This document shows positions 37,849-46,188 of a DNA stretch of 64,000 bases, in pieces. Position 1 is the first letter of the stretch. Every line of letters starts with the position of its first letter. Origin of the DNA: Streptomyces sp. NBC_00670 (GTDB lineage Bacteria > Actinomycetota > Actinomycetes > Streptomycetales > Streptomycetaceae); contig NZ_CP109017.1 of NCBI RefSeq assembly GCF_036226765.1, positions 1,937,501 to 2,001,500 on the forward strand. The letters run 5' to 3'. The notes beneath the pieces are model-generated. The model worked only from the letters and a program-made list of their open reading frames with translations. It was not told the DNA's origin and made no database searches. The position numbers and the translations under genes are program-made.

Positions 37849-38991
37849 CTACAACAGGGCCTTCAGGCGCTCCGCCAGTAGGTCCCAGCGCCACTTCTCC
37901 TCAATCCACTGGCGGCCCCGCTCCCCCATCCGACGTCGTAGGGCCTCGTCGGACAGGAGCGCGCTGATGCGGTCCGCCGCCTCCGCGGGCTCTCCGCCGC
38001 GTACCACCCAGCCCGTCTCGCCGTCGAGTACGGCGTCGGGGGCACCCCCGGAGTCGCCGGCGACGACGGGGAGGCCCGTCGCGGAGGCCTCCAGGTAGAC
38101 GATGCCGAGGCCCTCGACGTCGAGGCCGCCGCGGCGGGTGCGGCAGGGCATGGCGAAGACGTCGCCGGCGCCGTAGTGGGCGGGGAGGTCCGCCCACGGT
38201 ACGGAGCCGGTGAAGCGGACGGAATCCGCGACGCCCGTCTCGCGGGCGAGGCGGCGCAGGTCGCCCTCGTAGGGGCCGCCGCCCACGATCAGCAGCACGG
38301 TGTCGGGGTGCAGGGCGAGGATGCGGGGCAGGGCGAGGATCAGCGTGTCCTGGCCCTTGCGCGGCACCAGGCGGGAGACGCAGACCACCACGGGACGGTC
38401 GCTCAGGCCGAGCCGGGCGCGGACCTCGGCGCCGCCGGAGCCGGGGTGGAAGGTCTTCTCGTCGACGCCGGGCGGCAGTTGGGTCATGCGCCCGGCGGCG
38501 GCCGGGGTGAGCGCGGGGGCGATGCGGGAGCGGGTGTAGTCGCCGAGGTACGTGACCGTGTCCACCGAGTCGCCGATCCGCCGCAACAACTGCCGGGAGA
38601 CGGGGAGTTGGGCCCAGCCGGCCTCGTGGCCGTGGGTGGTGGCGACCAGCCGCTCGGCACCGGCCCGGCGCAGCGCGGGGGCCATCAGGCCGAGCGGTGC
38701 CGCCGCGCCGAACCAGACCGACGTACAGCCGTGTGCGCGCAGCAGTCCGACGGCCCGGCGGGTGGCGGCGGGCGTCGGCAGCAGCATCGTCGTGCGGTCG
38801 CGTACGACGGTGAAGGGCTGCTCGGCGTCGAACGCGGCCGTCGCGGCCACGCCCTCCCGGCTCCGCTTCCAGGTGGAGGCGTAGACGACCAGCCGCTCCG
38901 GGTCGAGCCGCAGCGCCATGTTGTGCAGGAATGCCTGGATGCCGCCGGGCCGGGGCGGGAAGTCGTTGGTCACGATCAGGGTCTTGTGCAT
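37849..38991 (-). CDS. pimB: GT4 mannosyltransferase, PimB' type
   Basis: A 380-residue GT-B glycosyltransferase of family GT4. The N-terminal TNDFPPRPGGIQAFLHNMA (residues 8-26) is the hallmark of the GDP-mannose-dependent phosphatidylinositol monomannoside alpha-1,6-mannosyltransferases. Middle: TTHGHEAGWAQLP near 118, the substrate-binding SRLVPRKGQDTLI near 204-216, and the C-terminal motif EGLGIVYLEASATGLPVVAGDSGGAPDAV near 297-325. It likely adds the second mannose to phosphatidylinositol mannoside on the cytoplasmic face. In M. tuberculosis pimB' (Rv2188c) is likewise adjacent to fadD15. Confidence 0.78.
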   Translation of the reverse strand: MHKTLIVTNDFPPRPGGIQAFLHNMALRLDPERLVVYASTWKRSREGVAATAAFDAEQPFTVVRDRTTMLLPTPAATRRAVGLLRAHGCTSVWFGAAAPLGLMAPALRRAGAERLVATTHGHEAGWAQLPVSRQLLRRIGDSVDTVTYLGDYTRSRIAPALTPAAAGRMTQLPPGVDEKTFHPGSGGAEVRARLGLSDRPVVVCVSRLVPRKGQDTLILALPRILALHPDTVLLIVGGGPYEGDLRRLARETGVADSVRFTGSVPWADLPAHYGAGDVFAMPCRTRRGGLDVEGLGIVYLEASATGLPVVAGDSGGAPDAVLDGETGWVVRGGEPAEAADRISALLSDEALRRRMGERGRQWIEEKWRWDLLAERLKALL

Positions 38992-39143
38992 CGCCGACGA
39001 CAGTACCGAACGGGGCGTACGGGACCCGCCGCCCGGTCGTATTCACCGTGCGGCACGGCCCCGCCTCACGGCTGCCGCACAGCCACTCACGCGATCATGT
39101 CCCGGCACGGCGGCGGTGACGGACGGACGGGGCTTGCGTGGGC

Positions 39144-40409
39144 ATGGCGGGTACGCGACGGATTCCTCTCGGGGTGCTCGCCGTCTGGGCCGGGACCCGG
39201 CTGGCGCTGCTGCTGTTCGTCTACAAGGTGTGGGTGTTCCCGGGGCCGGACGTCACGAGCGACGTGTCGGTGATCTACCGGGGCTGGTACGACGTCCTGC
39301 GCACCGGTGTGTTCCCGAGTGGGGACGTCTCCTGGCAGTACCCGCCGGCCGCCGCGCTCGCGATCCTCTCCCCCGCGCTGTTGCCGTTCCTTGACTACGC
39401 GCACGCCTTCTTCGTCCTCGCGTTCTTCGCCGATCTGGTGGTGCTGGGCCTGCTGCTGTCCGCCGGGGCGCGGGACGGGGGCGGTGCGCGCCCCGTGCGC
39501 GGGGCGTGGCTGTGGACGGTGGGGGTCGCGCTGCTGGGGCCGACGGTGTACGCGCGGTACGACGTGATGGTGACGGCGGTGGCGGTGGGCGCGCTGGTGG
39601 TGGGGGCGCGGCGGCCGCGTGTGCTGGGGGCGCTCGCGGGGTTCGGTGCGCTGGTGAAGGGGTGGCCGGTGCTGTTGCTGGTGGGGGTGGTGCGGCGGAG
39701 GGCGTGGGGCGCGGCGGTGGTGGTCGCGGGTGGGCTCGCACTGGTGTGCGCGGTGGCGGTGCCGGGGGCGTTCTCGTTCCTGGGCTACCAGAGCCGGCGG
39801 GGGACGGAGGTGGAGTCGCTGGGTGCGCTCGTCTTCCATGTGGCGCGGCTTTTCGGGCGGTGGCGGGGGGAGGTGCTGCTCAACTACGGCTCGGTGGAGT
39901 TCCTCGGGCCGTGGGTGGGGGTGGTGAGTTCGGGGGCGATGTTCCTGAGCGTGGTGGGGGTGGGGTGGTTGGTGCTGTGGCGGGTGAGTGTGCGGAGGGT
40001 CGCGGCGCACACGGTGGTCGATGCGGCGTTCGTGGCGGTGCTGGTGTTCACGGTGACGAGCCGGGTGATCAGTCCGCAGTATCTGGTGTGGCTGGTGGGG
40101 CTCGGGGCGGTGTGTCTGTGCTGCCGGGGGAGCCGGATGGCGGTTCCGGTGGGGCTGGTACTGGTGGCGTGTCCGGTGACGGTGCTGGAGTTTCCGCTGT
40201 TCTTCGCGGAGGTGGTGGCGAGTGACGGGCTGGGGGTCGCGCTGCTGGTGGTGCGGAACGGGTTGCTCGTCTGCGCGGCGGTGATCGCGGCGCGGGCGTT
40301 GTGGCGGGACACGGTGCCGGCCCACGAGGAGTTGTTCTCGCCCCCGCCGCCCCTACCCTCCCCGTCCTCCAGGGGCTCCGCCCCTTCGACCCCGTCCGGC
40401 GCCCAGTAG
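39144..40409 (+). CDS. GT87 (DUF2029) polyprenyl-phosphate-dependent mannosyltransferase-like membrane protein
   Basis: A 421-residue polytopic protein with about ten transmembrane helices. It resembles the GT-C family GT87 (DUF2029): an early acidic loop with DVTSDVSVIYRGWYDVL, then YPPAAALAI and alternating helices. The M. tuberculosis relative Rv2181 adds alpha-1,2-mannose branches to lipomannan and lipoarabinomannan. Position next to the PimB'-type gene fits an envelope glycan role. Start: ATG at 39144 or the GTG two codons earlier. The last 25 residues (FSPPPPLPSPSSRG and on) are coded by the neighbouring intergenic repeat, so the native C-terminus was probably shorter. Confidence 0.78.
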   Translation: MAGTRRIPLGVLAVWAGTRLALLLFVYKVWVFPGPDVTSDVSVIYRGWYDVLRTGVFPSGDVSWQYPPAAALAILSPALLPFLDYAHAFFVLAFFADLVVLGLLLSAGARDGGGARPVRGAWLWTVGVALLGPTVYARYDVMVTAVAVGALVVGARRPRVLGALAGFGALVKGWPVLLLVGVVRRRAWGAAVVVAGGLALVCAVAVPGAFSFLGYQSRRGTEVESLGALVFHVARLFGRWRGEVLLNYGSVEFLGPWVGVVSSGAMFLSVVGVGWLVLWRVSVRRVAAHTVVDAAFVAVLVFTVTSRVISPQYLVWLVGLGAVCLCCRGSRMAVPVGLVLVACPVTVLEFPLFFAEVVASDGLGVALLVVRNGLLVCAAVIAARALWRDTVPAHEELFSPPPPLPSPSSRGSAPSTPSGAQ

Positions 40410-40571
40410 CTCGGGGGGGGCGGGTTGTCGGGCGGCTACGGGTGGGTCTGTGGTTGCTCGCGCAGTTCCCCGCGCCCCTGCCAGGGACGCGGGGAACTGC
40501 GCGATCTTTTGGCGGGGGTCCGGGGGCGCAGCCCCCGGGGACGGGAGGGGTAGGGGCGGCGGGGGCGAAAA
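40335..40571. repeat. Composite palindromic repeat, copy 8, overlapping the GT87 3' end
   Basis: Starts inside the last 75 bases of the GT87 gene with CGCCCCCGCCGCCCCTACCC, continues with GGGGCTCCGCCCC, the 'agctcggg' leader, the core hairpin GCGCAGTTCCCCGCGCCCCT / complement (40462-40503), GGGGGCGCAGCCCCCGG, and the closing arm GGGGCGGCGGGGGCGAAAA. It separates convergent genes. Confidence 0.85.
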
Positions 40572-40575
40572 CTCC

Positions 40576-42969
40576 CTACGCCTCCTCGATCACCGCATGC
40601 AGGCGGCGGTTGTGGTCCACCCGGCGGGTGGGACCCGTCAGGCGGACCGTCGCCGTCAGGCGCGGATCCGCCGACGACGCGGACAGGCGCAGCTCCAGGT
40701 CACCGGGCTCGACGACCCGGTGCCCGTCCCGCCCCGTGAAGGACGCCACGTCCGCCGGGACGAGGGCCGTCAGCCGCCGGGACTCGCCCGGCGCCAGCGA
40801 CACCCGCGCGTAGCCGATCAGCCGCTGCACCGGCTGCACCACCGACGCCACCGGATCGTGCAGATACAGCTGCACGACCTCCGTCCCCTCCCGGTCCCCG
40901 GTGTTCCGCACCGTGAACGCGAGCCGGAACTCCCCGTCGGTACCGGTCTCCTCGTCCTCCACGACCAGCTCGCTCCACTCGAAGCTCGTGTACGACAGCC
41001 CGTGGCCGAAGGCGAACGCCGGCCCGGGGTCGATCGCGGAGACCTCGCTGGCCTGGGCCAGCCTGGCGACGAGATAGGTGGTCGGCTGGACGCCCGGCCC
41101 GGCCGGCACACTGACCGGGAGCCGCCCCGAGGGGTTCGTACGGCCGCTGAGGACCCGGGCGATGGCCGCCGTGCCCTCCTCGCCGGGGAAGAAGGACTGC
41201 ACGAGCGCGTCGGCCTCCGCCGCCCCCCGGCCGAGCGCGTAGGGCCGCCCCGCGAGCAGCGTCAGCACCAGCGGCGTCCCGACGTCGAGCAGCCGGTCGA
41301 GGAGGGCCTGCTGCACGCCGGGCAGGGCGAGCGACTCGGCGTCGCAGCCCTCGCCGCTGGTGCCGCGCCCGAACAGCCCGGCCCGGTCGCCGAGCGCGAG
41401 GACCACCACGTCGGCGTCGCGCGCCGCCCGCACGGCCGCGGCGAACCCGGAGGTGTCCTCGCCGTCGACGTCCGCGCCGCGCACGGTGACGATCTCCGCG
41501 TTCGGGAACTCCCGTACCAACGCCTCGCGCAGCGTGGGCAGTTCGATGCCGACGGGGGTGGCGGGGTGGTGGACGCCGACGTGCGCCGGGAAGGAGTAGC
41601 AGCCGAGCACGGCGTTCGGCTGGTCGGCCTGGGGGCCGATCAGGGCGATCCGGCGGGGCGCGGAGAGCGGCAGGACGCCGTTGTTGCCGAGCAGGATCAC
41701 GGCCCGGTCGGCGAGGTCCGCGGCCAGTGCGTGGTTGCCGGGCGGGTCGAGGTCGACCGTGCCGCGCAGGGCGGAGGTGTCGTCCAGCGCGGCCCCGCGC
41801 AGGACCGGCGGCACCGGGTCCCAGTCGGCGTCGAGGAGGCCGAGCTGGCCCTTCTGGGTGAGTACCCGGCGCAGGGCGCGGTCGAGGAGTGCCTCGGGGA
41901 CGCGGCCGTCGGCGACGGCCGCGCGCAGCGGCTCGCCGAACGTCTTGACGCTGGGCAGTTCGACGTCGACGCCGGCCCGCAGCGCGGTGCCCGCGGCCTC
42001 GGCCCAGTCGGCGGCCACGCCGTGCAGGGTCTTGAGGAAGGCGATGCCGAAGTAGTCGGCGACGACGGTGCCGTCGAAGCCCCAGGTGTCCCGCAGCAGT
42101 CCGGTGAGCAGATCCTCGTCGGCCGCCGAGGGGACGCCGTCGGTGTCGGTGTAGGCGTGCATGACGGAGCGGGCGCCGCCCTCGCGGATCGCCATCTCGA
42201 AGGGCGGCAGCAGCACGTCGGCGCGTTCGCGCGGGCCCATGGAGACGGGGGCGAGGTTGCGTCCGGCGCGGGAGGCGGAGTAGCCGGCGAAGTGCTTGAG
42301 GGTGGCGACGATCCCGGCGGACTCCAGGCCCTGGACGTAGGCGGTGGCGACGGTGCCGACGAGGTAGGGGTCCTCGCCAATGGTCTCCTCCACCCGGCCC
42401 CAGCGGGCGTCGCGCACCACGTCGAGGACGGGGGCGAGGCCCTGGTGGATGCCGACGGAGGCCATGTCGCGGCCGATGGCGGCGGCCATCTTCCGTACGA
42501 GGTCCGGGTCGAAGGTGGCGCCCCAGGACAACGGCACGGGATAGGCGGTGGCCCGCCAGGCTGCGAAGCCGGCGAGGCACTCCTCGTGGGCGAGGGCGGG
42601 GATGCCGAAGCGGTTGGCGGCGGTGATGCGCTGCTGGGTGCGGAGCAGGGAGAGCGCGCCGAGCGCCGGGTCGACGGGGGCGGTGCCGAAGGGGCGGGTG
42701 AGCTGCCCGAGGCCCGAGGGGAGCAGCGCGTCGAGATCGACGGCCTCCTCCATGTCGTGCTGGTGCGGGGCGACTTCACCTCCCTCGTCGGAGGCGCCGA
42801 CCCAGACGCCGACGAGTTGGGCGATCTTCTCCTCGACGGTCATGGCCTCGATCAGGGCGGTGACCCGGGTGTCGAGATCCTGACCGCTGTCCTGCCAGAC
42901 CGGCGGGGTGGGGGTGGTGGGAGTGGTCGAGGTGACGGGGGTTGTCTCAACAGCCACGTTGGCGGTCAC
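40576..42969 (-). CDS. GH3 beta-glycosidase (beta-glucosidase/beta-xylosidase type)
   Basis: A 797-residue cytoplasmic glycoside hydrolase family 3 enzyme. The N-terminal TIM barrel shows VEEKIAQLVG near 40, LAPVLDVVRDARWGRVEETIGEDP near 148-170, KHFAGYS near 195 and the nucleophile Asp in TVVADYFGI near 265. The alpha/beta sandwich follows (ALIGPQADQP, VLALGDRAGLFGRGTSGEGCD), and a C-terminal fibronectin-like domain ends it. There is no signal peptide, so it hydrolyses imported oligosaccharides. The GTG start overlaps the permease stop (GTGA). Gene order LacI regulator / binding protein / two permeases / GH3 matches the bxlREFGA xylo-oligosaccharide operon of S. thermoviolaceus; a cellobiose or gentiobiose substrate is also possible. 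Confidence 0.88.
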   Translation of the reverse strand: MTANVAVETTPVTSTTPTTPTPPVWQDSGQDLDTRVTALIEAMTVEEKIAQLVGVWVGASDEGGEVAPHQHDMEEAVDLDALLPSGLGQLTRPFGTAPVDPALGALSLLRTQQRITAANRFGIPALAHEECLAGFAAWRATAYPVPLSWGATFDPDLVRKMAAAIGRDMASVGIHQGLAPVLDVVRDARWGRVEETIGEDPYLVGTVATAYVQGLESAGIVATLKHFAGYSASRAGRNLAPVSMGPRERADVLLPPFEMAIREGGARSVMHAYTDTDGVPSAADEDLLTGLLRDTWGFDGTVVADYFGIAFLKTLHGVAADWAEAAGTALRAGVDVELPSVKTFGEPLRAAVADGRVPEALLDRALRRVLTQKGQLGLLDADWDPVPPVLRGAALDDTSALRGTVDLDPPGNHALAADLADRAVILLGNNGVLPLSAPRRIALIGPQADQPNAVLGCYSFPAHVGVHHPATPVGIELPTLREALVREFPNAEIVTVRGADVDGEDTSGFAAAVRAARDADVVVLALGDRAGLFGRGTSGEGCDAESLALPGVQQALLDRLLDVGTPLVLTLLAGRPYALGRGAAEADALVQSFFPGEEGTAAIARVLSGRTNPSGRLPVSVPAGPGVQPTTYLVARLAQASEVSAIDPGPAFAFGHGLSYTSFEWSELVVEDEETGTDGEFRLAFTVRNTGDREGTEVVQLYLHDPVASVVQPVQRLIGYARVSLAPGESRRLTALVPADVASFTGRDGHRVVEPGDLELRLSASSADPRLTATVRLTGPTRRVDHNRRLHAVIEEA

Positions 42970-43784
42970 TTTCCTCCGACGCCCATCAGGCCCTGGACCA
43001 GGGCGCGGCGGGCGAACAGGTAGACGAGCAGGATCGGCACCATGGACATGAACACCGCGGCGAGCGTGCCGGGGACGTTGATGCCGTGCTCGGTTTGGAA
43101 GTTGTACAGACCCAGGGTGATGACCTTGGTGGAGTCGGACTGGGTCAGGACGAGCGGGAAGAGGAAGCCGTTCCAGGCCTGGAGCGCGGAGAACACCACG
43201 ATGGTGGAGATGCCGCCCTTGGAGAGCGGGAGCACCAGTTGCAGGAACATCCGGCGCGGGGAGGCGCCGTCCACGGCCATGGCCTCGAAGAGTTCGTGTC
43301 CGATGTCCCGCATGGCCCCGCTGAGGATCAGCGTGGAGATGGGCAGGCAGAACGCGGCGGTGGGCAGGATGACACCGATCAGGTTGTCGTACAGCCCGGC
43401 CTCGCTGATCAGGTAGAACATCGGCACGATCACCGCCTGGGCGGGGATGGCCAGGCCCAGCAGGAACAGCCGGAAGACACCCGAGGCGACGCGGGAGCGG
43501 CTGCGGACGACGGCGTACGCGAGCGGCGGCACCAGCAGCACCACGATGGCGACCACGGCCACGGTGACGATCAGGGTGTTGAGGAAGAACTTCCCGAAGC
43601 CCTCGTCGAAGGCGCCCGAGTAGTTCTCGAAGGTGAAGTGCTCGGGCCAGGAGAGCGGGCTGCCCTTGGCGTAGTCGCCCTTGGACTGCACGGTCGCCGA
43701 CAGCATGACGTACAGCGGCAGGGCGACGATGATCAGCCAGGCGACGGAGGCCACGCCGGCCAGGTAGTTGGGGCGTCGCCTCAT
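42966..43784 (-). CDS. Sugar ABC transporter permease (second)
   Basis: A 272-residue inner-membrane permease of the MalG type, with six transmembrane helices. The cytoplasmic loop that contacts the ATPase is EAMAVDGASPRRMFLQLVLPL near residues 182-202. It overlaps the upstream permease by four bases (ATGA) and the GH3 gene by four (GTGA). No ATPase gene is in the operon; Streptomyces importers of this class generally share the ATPase MsiK, encoded elsewhere. Confidence 0.9.
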   Translation of the reverse strand: MRRRPNYLAGVASVAWLIIVALPLYVMLSATVQSKGDYAKGSPLSWPEHFTFENYSGAFDEGFGKFFLNTLIVTVAVVAIVVLLVPPLAYAVVRSRSRVASGVFRLFLLGLAIPAQAVIVPMFYLISEAGLYDNLIGVILPTAAFCLPISTLILSGAMRDIGHELFEAMAVDGASPRRMFLQLVLPLSKGGISTIVVFSALQAWNGFLFPLVLTQSDSTKVITLGLYNFQTEHGINVPGTLAAVFMSMVPILLVYLFARRALVQGLMGVGGK

Positions 43785-44737
43785 GACACACCCTCCATGG
43801 TGGAGCGCATCTTGTCGTAGCCGGAGAGGCGTACGACGATCAGCGAGATGATCGTGGCCGCGACGACCAGGAGCAGCGCGATGACGGCGCCGGCACCGAA
43901 GTCGAAGCTCTTGAAGGCCTTTTGGTACATGTAGTAGGCGCTGATGGTGGTGTCGGTGCCGGGTCCGCCCTGGGTCAGGATGAGGACGGTCTCGAAGGTG
44001 GTGAGGCCGCCGACGACCATGAGGATCATCGAGGTGATGATCGAGTTGCGCAGCTGGGGCAGGGTGATGTGGAAGAACTGCCGCACCCGTCCGGCGCCGT
44101 CGATCTGCGCGGCCTGGTAGAGCACCTGGGGGATGGCCCGGGCGGCGCCCTGGTAGATCAGGCTGTGCAGCGGGGTGAACTGCCAGGTGGAGACGAAGGC
44201 GAGGACCCCGATGGCGGTGGACTGCTCACCGAACAGGTTGCCGTCGCCGAACAGCCAGGTCGCCTCGGAGGGGATGCCGAAGTTCGGGTCGAGCAGCGCC
44301 CGCCACAGCACCGAGACGGCGGTGGAGGACAGCAGCAGCGGCACGAAGTAGACGGCGGAGATCACCGCGCGGTTGCGCTGCGTGCCGGCCGCCCAGACGC
44401 CGATCAGGATGCTCAGCGGGGTCTGCAGGACGACGCCGAGCACGGTGAGCAGCAGGGTCAGCCAGATGCTCTTGATCATGACCGGGTCGTCGAAGACCCG
44501 GCTCCAGTTGTCGAGGCCGACCCATTCGGGGTCGCCGATGCCGCCCCAGCTCATGAAGGACAGGACCGCGACGGCGAGCAGCGGGAGGATGGCGAAGAGG
44601 ACGAAGAAGATCGTGGCGGGGACCGCCCAGGCGAAGCCCGGGCGGCCCACGTCGGCGGCCTGTCCGCCCCGTGCCCGGCCGCTGCCGCGGCCGGAGGTCT
44701 TCACGGGGGCGGCCGCATGTGTCAGCTGTGTGGTCAT
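43781..44737 (-). CDS. Sugar ABC transporter permease (first)
   Basis: A 318-residue permease of the MalF type with six membrane helices after a flexible N-terminus of about 35 residues. The ATPase-contact loop is QAAQIDGAGRVRQFFHITLPQL near residues 211-232. It lies seven bases downstream of the binding-protein gene and forms the heterodimer partner of the next permease. Confidence 0.9.
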   Translation of the reverse strand: MTTQLTHAAAPVKTSGRGSGRARGGQAADVGRPGFAWAVPATIFFVLFAILPLLAVAVLSFMSWGGIGDPEWVGLDNWSRVFDDPVMIKSIWLTLLLTVLGVVLQTPLSILIGVWAAGTQRNRAVISAVYFVPLLLSSTAVSVLWRALLDPNFGIPSEATWLFGDGNLFGEQSTAIGVLAFVSTWQFTPLHSLIYQGAARAIPQVLYQAAQIDGAGRVRQFFHITLPQLRNSIITSMILMVVGGLTTFETVLILTQGGPGTDTTISAYYMYQKAFKSFDFGAGAVIALLLVVAATIISLIVVRLSGYDKMRSTMEGVS

Positions 44738-44744
44738 GGCGGAC

Positions 44745-46046
44745 TCAGGCGGTCGGCAGGGCCTGCATGGCCTTGATGAATCCGTCGACGTCCATCGAGC
44801 CGTTGAAGAACTGCTGCACCGCCTGGTGCATCTGCTCGCTCGCGGACTGCGGGTAGGCCTGGTCCCAGGAGAGCTGGAAGGACGGGGCCTTCTTCACCAG
44901 GTCGAACTGGTAGTGGGCGTAGTCCGGGTTGGAGGCGGTGTCCAGGAACTTCTCGGTGTTGGTCGTGGTCGGCAGGTTGCCGATGGCGAGCTGCCGCTTG
45001 ATGAACTTGTCGCTGTACATCAGCTTGAGGAACTTCGCGACGGCCTCGGGATGCTTGGTCTTCTTCATCACCGAGTAGTAGTTGTTGGTGTTGCCGACGA
45101 CGTCGTTCGGGTCGCCCTTGCCGCCGTCGATGGTCGGGAAGGGGTGGTACCCGAGGTCCTTCTCGGCGAATTCCTTGGCGTCGGTCTGCTGCTGGGAGTA
45201 GTACCAGGAGCCCATCAGCTCGAAGCCGGCCTTGCCGCGCGCGATCAGCGCGGGCGAGCCGCCGTCGGTGTACTTCACCGAGTCGTAGTTGGTGCCGAAG
45301 GCGCCGGTGTCGACGAGCTCCTTGAGCTTGTTCAGGGCCTTCTTGCTGTCCTCGCTCGCCCAGGCGTCCTTGTCACCGGCGACGGCCTTCTTCAGCAGGT
45401 CGGGGCCGGCGATGCGGTCGTAGAGGTACTCGAACCACATCAGGGTCGGCCACTGGTCGCCACCGCCCAGCGCGATCGGGGTGACGCCCGACTTCTTCAG
45501 CTTCTTGACGGAGTCGAGCAGGTCGTCCCAGGTCTTGGGGGCCGTCGTGCCGGCGTCCTTGAGGACCTTGTCGTTGCTGAAGAGCAGCACCGGCTGGGTG
45601 CCGCGCATCGGGATGCCGTAGGCCTTGCCGTCGACCTCGGCCGCGTTGAAGACGCTCGGCAGGAACGCCGACTTCAGCTTGGGGTCGTCCTTGATGAAGT
45701 CGTCCAGCGGCATCAGCAGGCCGGCCTTGACGAACGGCTGGATGCTGCCGGCGCCCCAGTTGTAGAAGACGTCCGGGGCCTGCGGGGTGTTGATGATCGT
45801 CTGGAGCTTCTGCTGATAGGTCGCGCCGGGGATGGTGTCGAGGACCACCTTGACCTCGGAGGTCTTGTTGAACTCGGCGACGACTGCCTTCTCGACCTTG
45901 TTGGTGGCGTCCCCGTAGACCAGTACGTGGATCTTCCCGTCGCTGGAGCCCGACCCGCTGTCGCCCCCGCACGCGGAGAGTGACAGCGCCATGCCCAGGG
46001 TCACACCACCGACGAGCATGCGGGAGAACCGAGTACGTGTCCGCAT
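44745..46046 (-). CDS. Sugar ABC transporter substrate-binding lipoprotein
   Basis: A 433-residue family 1 solute-binding protein. The lipobox LSAC is at about residues 23-26 after a basic and hydrophobic signal sequence (MRTRTRFSRMLVGG). The mature protein shows the cluster-1 pattern, with many Trp, Tyr and Lys in the hinge and pocket, consistent with an oligosaccharide ligand. The ATG at 46046 was chosen because it gives a proper lipoprotein signal; a more upstream ATG crosses the operator region. First gene of the operon, with two LacI-type operators just upstream. Confidence 0.9.
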   Translation of the reverse strand: MRTRTRFSRMLVGGVTLGMALSLSACGGDSGSGSSDGKIHVLVYGDATNKVEKAVVAEFNKTSEVKVVLDTIPGATYQQKLQTIINTPQAPDVFYNWGAGSIQPFVKAGLLMPLDDFIKDDPKLKSAFLPSVFNAAEVDGKAYGIPMRGTQPVLLFSNDKVLKDAGTTAPKTWDDLLDSVKKLKKSGVTPIALGGGDQWPTLMWFEYLYDRIAGPDLLKKAVAGDKDAWASEDSKKALNKLKELVDTGAFGTNYDSVKYTDGGSPALIARGKAGFELMGSWYYSQQQTDAKEFAEKDLGYHPFPTIDGGKGDPNDVVGNTNNYYSVMKKTKHPEAVAKFLKLMYSDKFIKRQLAIGNLPTTTNTEKFLDTASNPDYAHYQFDLVKKAPSFQLSWDQAYPQSASEQMHQAVQQFFNGSMDVDGFIKAMQALPTA

Positions 46047-46060
46047 CACCCACCCCTTTT

Positions 46061-46090
46061 CGAAAGTTTCGATGCAGCTTACGAAATTCG
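46061..46090. promoter_or_regulatory. Twin LacI-family operators between the binding-protein and lacI genes
   Basis: CGAAAGTTTCG (46061-46071) and CGAAATTCG (46082-46090) are perfect palindromes whose centres are 20 bases apart, two helical turns. They lie 15-44 bases upstream of the binding-protein ATG. Operators built on CGAA...TTCG have, as I recall, been reported for BxlR of S. thermoviolaceus. Confidence 0.7.
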
Positions 46091-46188
46091 CTGTTGCCGG
46101 GACATTAGGCGAGTGTTTCCGCTCGGTCAACGGGGGTGTGCGGCCGCGACCGAACCGTTACCGGGGGCCGTGCCCTATGCTGCTGCCC

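Noticed and set aside
35879..37894. 671-codon minus-strand frame opposite fadD
   Set aside because: Antisense to a well-supported AMP-binding ligase; no family resemblance.
40450..43023. 857-codon plus-strand frame opposite the GH3 gene
   Set aside because: Composition of a codon-bias shadow (Gly, Arg, Val, Asp runs); the GH3 motifs on the other strand are clear.
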